Below, piece by piece: positions 57,259 through 64,000 of a DNA stretch of 64,000 nucleotides. The notes beneath the pieces are model-generated. The model saw nothing but the letters and a program-made list of their open reading frames with translations. It was not told the DNA's origin and made no database searches. Source of the stretch: Chryseobacterium sp. JM1 (lineage in GTDB: Bacteria > Bacteroidota > Bacteroidia > Flavobacteriales > Weeksellaceae); the NCBI RefSeq assembly GCF_000737715.1, contig NZ_JPRN01000005.1:415052-479051 (forward strand). Direction: 5' to 3'. The position numbers and the translations under genes were made by a program. The first letter of the stretch is position 1; each line of letters begins with the position of its first letter.

Positions 57259-60200
57259 TTATAACTGGTAAGCTTTTATAAAGTTTAGAAACTCTTTGAT
57301 GTACTCTGGAAAATTGATTTTATCACCAGTAGCAGGATGGGTTAAATAAAGCAGGATGCCGTCTGAATATTCAAAGACTTTTAAGTTGATCCCATCAAAA
57401 GCAACGGTCTGTTCTGTAAATTCCCTGAAAGGCGCTGCCTGTATCGATTCGCTGCTGTAATTCACGTAGTTATACAGTCCGCTGATATTTTTTTCCAAAT
57501 CCTTATTGGTCGTTTCTTTTAGATCCTGTCTGATGATTTCGTAAGGTATTTTCTGATCTATTCTTGTTTGTGTCATATGGATATAATTCGCCAGAATTTC
57601 TTTCACCGAAAAGCTTTCGAGGCCTGAATAAGCTGAAACAACCAGATCTATCATCATGCCCGGTATTTCTTCAGATTCTGTATCTTCCCTGTTTGTGCTC
57701 AATATTCCGTAGAAATTCTTCGCTGTATTTTTATGGTCACCCAGGATTTTCAGATAAATGGATAAAGACAATGCATTGAAAGGCAGGGATAACTGCTGAG
57801 ACCATCTTTGAAGCTGTAAAAAATCTTCCCCTGCAATGCAAATTTCCTGATTCATAAAATCCTGAACGTAAACCGTTTCCTCTTCTGACGCGGTAGGATC
57901 ATACAGTGGCACCTGCAGTACGTTATGCATCTGTTCTGTTCTCAATTTTCGTCCTTCGTCAGAGGCTAAAAAGCGGTTCTGGTTTTCAATAAAATCAAAA
58001 TAGTGAGCCTTTGCGGTGATTTCCTGATTAGAATTAAAGTAATGCTCCAGCTCATTTTTCAGTAAGCGGCTGGTGTATTCGTCCATTAACGAATGATGTA
58101 TTCCAAAAAACAAATTGGCTGAAGCAGCATCCTCATTCTCTGTTTTAACCATTAGTATTCTGATGATTTCTCCTTCCAGCAAGTCATAAGGTTGCGACAA
58201 CCATTCGTTTCCGGTATGTCTTATCTCTTCTATTGATTTCGAGATTATATTTTCCGAATGAATCTTTATCCTAACTTCCTTCTCAGAAATATACCGTTGA
58301 ATAATTCCTGTTTCCGTTTTTTCAAATTGTACCATCAGAAAAGGAAACTTAGAAAGGACATGCCTTAATTCATTCTCAAAATTGTTTTCCTCGAAGTGTT
58401 CAATCCTGATATCAAAATTTACCGAAGCATATTTATTTCTGAAAAAGAAACGTTGATACTCAGATAAATTGATGCTATCACCATGTCTCCATTTGGGGTT
58501 TTCACCTTTGTTTACCGTTCCATCCTGAGATGATAAAGACACTAAAGCTTTTTCTTCATCTTCATTTGAATGCCCGCTTTGTGAACTGTTCCTGATCACA
58601 TATTTGCTTAATTCTTCCAAAATAGGATATTGTAAGATGTGTCCTACTTTAAGGGTATAACCACGCTGACGCAGCCTGGATACAATCTGGATCGATTTAA
58701 TAGATTCTCCTCCCAAATTATAGTAATTATCCTTTATGCTTACAGGTCCCTGTTTCAGTATCTCTTCGCAAACCTCTGCCAGGACTTTCTCTTCTTCTGT
58801 TTTGGGTGCTGCATATTCGGTTTTGATCAAATCCTGTACACCTACTTCAGGAAGACTCTTTCTGTCTATCTTACCGTTACCTGTTAATGGAATACCGTCC
58901 AGCTCTACATAAAACCCAGGCACCATATACTGAGGGAGTCTGTTTTTTAAATAATACGCTAATTCCTGCTTGTCCACAGCTGAATCGCTCACATAATATA
59001 CTACAAGGCTTTTATCCCCTTCATGCTCTTTTACGTCTGTGACCACGGCTTTGATGGTATCGCTATACGAAAGTACCTGGCTGTCGATCTCTCCCAGCTC
59101 CACTCTGTGCCCCCTGATCTTGATCTGCTGATCGGCTCTGCCTAAATACTCAATATTGCCATCCGGCAGCCATCTTGCCCAATCTCCGGTGCGGTACATT
59201 TTGGTCCCTTCGGCAAAAGGATTGTCTACAAATTTTTCCGCGGTAAGGTCTTCCCTGTTTACATAGCCCAGAGCTAAACCTGCTCCGGCAATATACAGCT
59301 CACCACTTACGCCTACGGGTACCAAAAGGCCGTATTCATCCAAAATGTAAATCTCAGTATTGGCGATAGGCTTACCAATGGGAAGTATATTAAACTTTGC
59401 ATCTCCTTTTGCTATCTTGTAAATACTGGCACAAATACTGGTCTCTGTAGGACCATATGCGTTGTAAAAAGTTCCATACTTCAGATATTCTTTCGTCTTG
59501 CTTATTACAGCTGCCTCTCCTGCTGTGATGACCGCTTTAAGGTTTTGTATCCTTTCCATGTTCAGTAAGCTGAAAAAAGCAGGAGGTAAAGTCATCAGGT
59601 CAATATGATTGTCTGCAATGTATTCTTCAAATGCATAAGAATCTTTGCGTACAGTATCATTAAGTATATAAAGAGCTTTCCCGGACACTAAAGTCATGAA
59701 TATCTCTGATATGGAGGCATCAAATGAGAATGATGCAAACTGACCGATACGGGAATATGATTCAACCTCAAAAAGCTCTATCTGGGATAAAATGGTATTC
59801 AGAATACCTGAATGTGTATTTAATACTCCCTTAGGCTCTCCGGTGGAACCGGATGTATAAATGATATAAGCCGGATCTGAACCTCCGAAATCTCTGTTCC
59901 TTCCGCTAAAACCAGTTGCCAATGATTCTGATTCAAAAAAGGATTCGGTAATAATCAGCTGTAATCCTTCACTCATTGCGGATTTTCTGGATTCGGGAAG
60001 ATTTACATCAATAGGAACGTACACTGCACCCAGCTTAATAATCCCAAGGATTGAGATCATTTGTTTTTCACTGCGATCCAGCATTACTCCTACATAATCT
60101 CCTTTTTGAATTCCATTATCAGTTTGAAGTCTGTAAGCCAAAGCATCAGCCTGATTATTAAGTTCTCCATAGTTCAGTACTGTTTCTTCAAAGACCACCG

Positions 60201-61842
60201 CTACCGCTTCAGGATTTTTCGCCACCTGTTCTTCAAACAGAGTGATAATGGTCCTATCTGAAGAATAAGAACGTTCCGTAGCATTAAAGCAGTTTAACAA
60301 TAAGTGCTTTTCTTCCGGGCTTACATATTCAATGGCAGATAATCTTTGATCCGGCATGGCAACAAGCTCTACCAGTAATGCTTTATAGTGTTTTATAAAA
60401 TGATTGACCGTGTCTGAATCATAGATGTTTTTGTTATAATTTACACAGATACATAATTGTTTATTGACAACAACAAAATGCATTTCGATATCATTTTTGC
60501 AGCCGTTTCCATCGAACTCTTCTATGATATCAGGATAAATCTCCTCTGTAAAATGAATGTCCTGCTGTTCCCCGATGAATGTAACCGAAACATCAAAAAT
60601 TGAATTTCTGGTCTGATCCCTTTTAAAACCAACATCTTTAAGAATTTCACTCACCGGATAGATGGAATGTTCATAGGCAGGAGCCATATTGTCTTTAATT
60701 CTCTTAAAAAGGCTATTAAAACTATCCTGAGGAGATACCTTATTCCTTAAAATTAAAATCTTTATAAAATAGCCCAGCTGTTTTTTGAATTCATTTCTTT
60801 CTCTAACCGCCATCGGGGATCCAATGGTTATATCTTCATGATGGGTATATCTGGACAATATTATGTTGGTAACGGTAAGAATGCCTACAAAAAGACTTCC
60901 TTTCTGTTTCTGCACCAACTCATTAAACAGATAAGTTTCCTGTACCGACAAGAACATTTGAGCCGTCCTGCTGTCGTAAGATCTGGCAGAAGGCTTCATC
61001 CTGTAAGTGGGTAAATGAACCGTTTCCGGTAATGGGAGTAAAATATCTTTCCAATATTCTTTATGGTCCCGGCGCTCATCCAGCTCTTTTTCATACCAGT
61101 CCACATAATCTCTATACTGAAAATCCAGGCTTTCCGTTACCGGTTCTTTTTCATGTAAATAGGTATGATAGAGTTCAAATAATTCTTGTTCAAATATTTT
61201 AACAGACCATTCATCTGAAATGATATGGTGCATCGTAAACCCCAATATACTCTGTTGTTTAGGAAGATGAATGAGATAACATTTTAAAAGCGAATCATTT
61301 TCCAGATCAAAATGAATGCTGTGATTTTCATTAATCAACTGTATTCCTTCTTCATACGTACGGGTGGTAAAATCTGCTTCTATGATTTCTCCGGCTCTTT
61401 GCTGATGAATCACCTGCTTGAGTTCCCCTGAAGGATCCAGTTTAAAATTCGTTCTTAAAATTTCATATTTACGGATCATAAAATCCAGAGCTTTTCTTAA
61501 TGGCCCGATATAAAAAACCTCTTCCTTATGAATACTTGAAGATAAATTGTAGGCTAAAGAAGCAGCAGAAATCTGACATTCTGCCCAGATTTCTTTCTGA
61601 GCATAAGACGTATTGTAGTAAAAGCTTCCATCCTTATTTGTGGAAATCTTATGGGAAGTATTTCCTTTTAAAAACTGAACGATAGCCTCTTTCTGCTCTT
61701 TCAGCTGTTTTAAAAGCTGATCCGGAATATGCTCTACATAAGAAATGACTTCCAAATCATCATTATTGAGTACAACCTTAATATTATTTTCCTTTAATTT
61801 TTCGATAAAATCTTTCACATCAATAATTTTAATATTTGACAA
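57259..61842 (-). CDS. NRPS, TubC docking-C-A-PCP-C, predicted aromatic substrate
   Basis: The 1527-residue protein starts with an about 60-residue TubC-like docking domain, then a condensation domain with HHIISDEW (Gly replaced by Glu in HHxxxDG), an adenylation domain (YIIYTSGSTGEPKG; NAYGPTETSICA; YRTGDWARW), a carrier domain (LGGESIKSI) and a C-terminal condensation-like domain with HHSLMDEY. The hand-read code is D-A-S-T-I-A-A-I-C-K, between the Phe (DAWTIAAICK) and one Tyr code (DASTVAAVCK). With the CmlA-like gene next to it, a beta-hydroxylated Tyr or Phe is predicted. No thioesterase is present. Confidence 0.92.
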   Translation of the reverse strand: MSNIKIIDVKDFIEKLKENNIKVVLNNDDLEVISYVEHIPDQLLKQLKEQKEAIVQFLKGNTSHKISTNKDGSFYYNTSYAQKEIWAECQISAASLAYNLSSSIHKEEVFYIGPLRKALDFMIRKYEILRTNFKLDPSGELKQVIHQQRAGEIIEADFTTRTYEEGIQLINENHSIHFDLENDSLLKCYLIHLPKQQSILGFTMHHIISDEWSVKIFEQELFELYHTYLHEKEPVTESLDFQYRDYVDWYEKELDERRDHKEYWKDILLPLPETVHLPTYRMKPSARSYDSRTAQMFLSVQETYLFNELVQKQKGSLFVGILTVTNIILSRYTHHEDITIGSPMAVRERNEFKKQLGYFIKILILRNKVSPQDSFNSLFKRIKDNMAPAYEHSIYPVSEILKDVGFKRDQTRNSIFDVSVTFIGEQQDIHFTEEIYPDIIEEFDGNGCKNDIEMHFVVVNKQLCICVNYNKNIYDSDTVNHFIKHYKALLVELVAMPDQRLSAIEYVSPEEKHLLLNCFNATERSYSSDRTIITLFEEQVAKNPEAVAVVFEETVLNYGELNNQADALAYRLQTDNGIQKGDYVGVMLDRSEKQMISILGIIKLGAVYVPIDVNLPESRKSAMSEGLQLIITESFFESESLATGFSGRNRDFGGSDPAYIIYTSGSTGEPKGVLNTHSGILNTILSQIELFEVESYSRIGQFASFSFDASISEIFMTLVSGKALYILNDTVRKDSYAFEEYIADNHIDLMTLPPAFFSLLNMERIQNLKAVITAGEAAVISKTKEYLKYGTFYNAYGPTETSICASIYKIAKGDAKFNILPIGKPIANTEIYILDEYGLLVPVGVSGELYIAGAGLALGYVNREDLTAEKFVDNPFAEGTKMYRTGDWARWLPDGNIEYLGRADQQIKIRGHRVELGEIDSQVLSYSDTIKAVVTDVKEHEGDKSLVVYYVSDSAVDKQELAYYLKNRLPQYMVPGFYVELDGIPLTGNGKIDRKSLPEVGVQDLIKTEYAAPKTEEEKVLAEVCEEILKQGPVSIKDNYYNLGGESIKSIQIVSRLRQRGYTLKVGHILQYPILEELSKYVIRNSSQSGHSNEDEEKALVSLSSQDGTVNKGENPKWRHGDSINLSEYQRFFFRNKYASVNFDIRIEHFEENNFENELRHVLSKFPFLMVQFEKTETGIIQRYISEKEVRIKIHSENIISKSIEEIRHTGNEWLSQPYDLLEGEIIRILMVKTENEDAASANLFFGIHHSLMDEYTSRLLKNELEHYFNSNQEITAKAHYFDFIENQNRFLASDEGRKLRTEQMHNVLQVPLYDPTASEEETVYVQDFMNQEICIAGEDFLQLQRWSQQLSLPFNALSLSIYLKILGDHKNTAKNFYGILSTNREDTESEEIPGMMIDLVVSAYSGLESFSVKEILANYIHMTQTRIDQKIPYEIIRQDLKETTNKDLEKNISGLYNYVNYSSESIQAAPFREFTEQTVAFDGINLKVFEYSDGILLYLTHPATGDKINFPEYIKEFLNFIKAYQL

Positions 61843-61954
61843 TTACGCTCCATCTATTCATCCTGTCAAGACCAATTGCTAAATGCTCTTATTCAACAAA
61901 AACTAAAAAACAGTTATCGTTTTTGAGTTTATATCGGAATTAGCAGGACCTTAT

Positions 61955-63565
61955 TTATAAATATTCTATCGTTTTTTCTCCAAACAGTCTTTCTGCACTG
62001 ATCCCTCTTGATATACATTCTTTGAGGAGTTTATTGGATTCTATAATGGCTTTGGATTCATCGGTATACTTGATGGAGCTTATAAAAACAAGCCACGGTT
62101 CCATTCCCATAGCATATACAAAAACATCTTTAGGGTTGAAAATATCAATGAAAGCTATCCCCTGATCATAATCCGAACCTGCCAAACGGCGAGAAAGATC
62201 CTTTTCTCTATCCAGTTTTTCATACATCAGCGGGCCGTATAGCCACGATAGCGGAGCACCTTCACATTCCATTCCCAGGAAGAGTACATCTACTTCTCCC
62301 ACCATTTCTTTTACCTTTTCATATATTCTCGGCTCAATATTGCAGGAGTCGGCAGCAAATAAAAGTCTGATCCCGTTGTGTAAAGAAAAATGATAGCACA
62401 GTTTGCTTCTTACATCCAGGTCCGCATGTTCTCCCAGGAAAGGAAGCCCTGTAATCGTACAGTTTTCCATGTCAATACTATCCAGTTCGTTTAACTCAAC
62501 CACCTGGTTAAATCCAATTTTCTTAAACATCAGTTTGAGATCCGGATCCTGCAAATTTCCCTTACTGCTGCTGGGAACAATAATGGTCTTTATTCTGTGA
62601 CGGAGCTGTAGCAAAGTCTCTAAAAGAATATGATCCTGATGATTATGGGTAATTAAAACATAATCTATTTCTTCAGGAAGATCATTGATTGTATATCTGT
62701 TCACATCCGTTTCGTATCCGTCATAGCTTATGACCGGATCTACCAATATGGACATCTTTTTAGTTTCCACAAGCACACAGGCATGGCCAAAGTACCTTGT
62801 CCTTACCCCTGACCCGTCGTACTTCTTAAAATCGGCAGGTTTTTCTGTCGTGAAAAACTGTTTAAACTGTTCTTCTTTTTCAACGGGGATATTCAAAAGA
62901 TTCTTAATTCTTTCATAATCTCCCGGCACTTTTTTCATCTTAAACAACTCATCAATAACCTCTGATTTAAAAGGGATATCCAGATGGATAACATGATCTT
63001 CCGGTAATCTCGGCGTGCTCAGCACAAATGATCTGGAATCATCCGCATCAATAAGCTGTAGTGTGATAGACTGGCAAGACTCGTCGTAATATTTGCTCTG
63101 ATACAAAAGCGGCTCTATCAGCCTGTAGTTCACATGGTTATTAAGATCATAATACAACTCAACATAACCTTTTAAAATCTCAGGAACTTTATCATACATA
63201 CTGTTTAGGGAAAAACCTTTTATCTCACTTTGTAAGATCTGATTCAGTTCTCTCAGCGCCTCATCCAGTTCTAATAAATGGGCTCTTTTCTGAAGAGTAT
63301 CATCGTATAATTTTGAAATTTCGTTTACTCTGTCATTTTGATAATCCATAAACGGGCCTCCCAGCATTTTAGGGTTTTTAACGGCTATGCTGTGAGTTTT
63401 TGAATTTTTAATGTAAGAATTCATAATTCTCAAATGACGTTTCTTAATATTCATTGCTGCTGTAGCAGGGGATATAAGATGAGACCAGGCATACCAGAAA
63501 TCAACTAAAGGCTCAATGACTACATTAAGTTTCAAATAACATTCATGAGTATTCGCGTTGTGCAT
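61955..63565 (-). CDS. CmlA-type diiron beta-hydroxylase
   Basis: The 536-residue protein matches CmlA of chloramphenicol biosynthesis in length and layout: an N-terminal dimer domain (VVIEPLVDFWYAWSHLISP, KNPKMLGGPFMD, EPLLYQSKYYDES) and a metallo-beta-lactamase domain with HNHQDH (307-312), Glu378 in GEHAD and Asp405 in AADSC as further iron ligands. CmlA uses O2 to beta-hydroxylate an amino acid bound to an NRPS carrier domain. It lies between two NRPS genes and is the likely modifier of the aromatic residue predicted for the 57259 NRPS. Confidence 0.9.
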   Translation of the reverse strand: MHNANTHECYLKLNVVIEPLVDFWYAWSHLISPATAAMNIKKRHLRIMNSYIKNSKTHSIAVKNPKMLGGPFMDYQNDRVNEISKLYDDTLQKRAHLLELDEALRELNQILQSEIKGFSLNSMYDKVPEILKGYVELYYDLNNHVNYRLIEPLLYQSKYYDESCQSITLQLIDADDSRSFVLSTPRLPEDHVIHLDIPFKSEVIDELFKMKKVPGDYERIKNLLNIPVEKEEQFKQFFTTEKPADFKKYDGSGVRTRYFGHACVLVETKKMSILVDPVISYDGYETDVNRYTINDLPEEIDYVLITHNHQDHILLETLLQLRHRIKTIIVPSSSKGNLQDPDLKLMFKKIGFNQVVELNELDSIDMENCTITGLPFLGEHADLDVRSKLCYHFSLHNGIRLLFAADSCNIEPRIYEKVKEMVGEVDVLFLGMECEGAPLSWLYGPLMYEKLDREKDLSRRLAGSDYDQGIAFIDIFNPKDVFVYAMGMEPWLVFISSIKYTDESKAIIESNKLLKECISRGISAERLFGEKTIEYL

Positions 63566-63582
63566 ATTTTTTTCTTTTTTTG

Positions 63583-64000
63583 TTAAATAATGGTTTTGAA
63601 AACTTTTTTCTCTCCGCTGTCTAAAGTATTGATCACCAATACCAATTCAGTGATTGTAGGGGCTTCCAGAAAAGTTCCTACGTTGATCAGCTTGCCCATT
63701 TTGTTTTGTATTTCACCAATTATTCTGATGACATTCATGCTGTTGCCTCCCAATTCAAAAAAGTTATCCGTAATACCGATGTTACCGATTCCCAATATTT
63801 CTTCCCAAATTTCAACCAGCTGTTTTTCCAGATCTGTTGTAGGAGCTATATATTCTTTCTTTATCAAATCGGATGAGGATATTTCAGGAAGCTTTTCTCT
63901 GTCTATTTTTCCATTATGGGTCAATGGAATATTTTCAAGTTCTACATAGAAGCTTGGGATCATATACTGCGGAAGCTTAGACTCTAAATACTGAGCTAAT
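63583..64000 (-). CDS. NRPS C-terminus (end of A domain and PCP), partial
   Basis: The frame is open at the right edge; 138 residues are visible. It begins in the A-domain C-terminal lobe (LPQYMIPSFYVELENIPLTH, then NGKIDREKLPE) and continues with a carrier domain (FFELGGNSMNV, Ser) and a short tail. It ends 17 bp before the CmlA-like gene. The upstream part, and so its substrate, is outside the window. Confidence 0.93.
   Translation of the reverse strand, partial: LAQYLESKLPQYMIPSFYVELENIPLTHNGKIDREKLPEISSSDLIKKEYIAPTTDLEKQLVEIWEEILGIGNIGITDNFFELGGNSMNVIRIIGEIQNKMGKLINVGTFLEAPTITELVLVINTLDSGEKKVFKTII

Overview
The window looks like the chromosome of a flavobacterium, most likely Chryseobacterium or a close relative. 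The evidence is the low GC content, Bacteroidota-type promoters (TTG, 18 to 23 bases, TAnnTTTG), outer-membrane barrels of the TonB-linked kind, GG-leader peptides of the MKNLKKL type, and families typical of the group such as DUF6734 and HopJ-like proteins. This is inferred from gene content, not from a marker-gene comparison.

Region 1 (1-15.1 kb) is an RNA-repair neighbourhood with unrelated genes inside it. It holds an RtcB RNA ligase, a tRNA-like RNA with a much enlarged anticodon arm, a TerD-like protein (partial), a HopJ-like protein, a WYL regulator, two RlaP-type nucleotidyltransferases and an R2K-type ATP-grasp protein. The rtcB and first RlaP promoters share a three-block motif with identical spacing, so they are probably co-regulated. 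A vitamin B12 nucleotide-loop operon (cobT, cobS, cobC) sits between them. A very AT-rich nuclease-helicase pair resembling Hachiman defence (HamA, HamB) sits directly in front of the second RlaP gene.

Region 2 (15.5-37.3 kb) is mostly core genome: TfoX-like protein, DUF2975 with an XRE regulator, an ABC exporter fused to an M1 peptidase, a MarR regulator with a barrel protein, pnp and rpsO (pulled apart by two plus-strand genes), a sugar permease, MgtE, a metal-receptor protein, a free-methionine sulfoxide reductase, a PhnP-like hydrolase and tRNA-Leu(CAA). Many dispersed and tandem non-coding repeats lie between them. At 31.2-31.9 kb there are four tandem tiny genes for double-glycine-leader peptides with a cystine-knot-like cysteine pattern.

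Region 3 (37.5-42.0 kb) has a probable polymorphic toxin with a small downstream partner, a broken DNA glycosylase gene and a phosphopantetheinyl transferase.

Region 4 (42.1-64.0 kb, minus strand, running off the right edge) is a non-ribosomal peptide cluster. It has three NRPS genes (one partial), a CmlA-type diiron beta-hydroxylase, a TonB-type barrel, a glycosyltransferase, a type II thioesterase, a PvdE/SyrD-like exporter, a membrane-anchored alpha/beta hydrolase, a DUF6734 protein and a LanC-like protein. Hand-read adenylation codes suggest an aromatic residue (Tyr or Phe) and glycine. Together with the hydroxylase and glycosyltransferase this predicts a glycosylated peptide with a beta-hydroxylated residue. 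The nearby phosphopantetheinyl transferase would activate the carrier domains.
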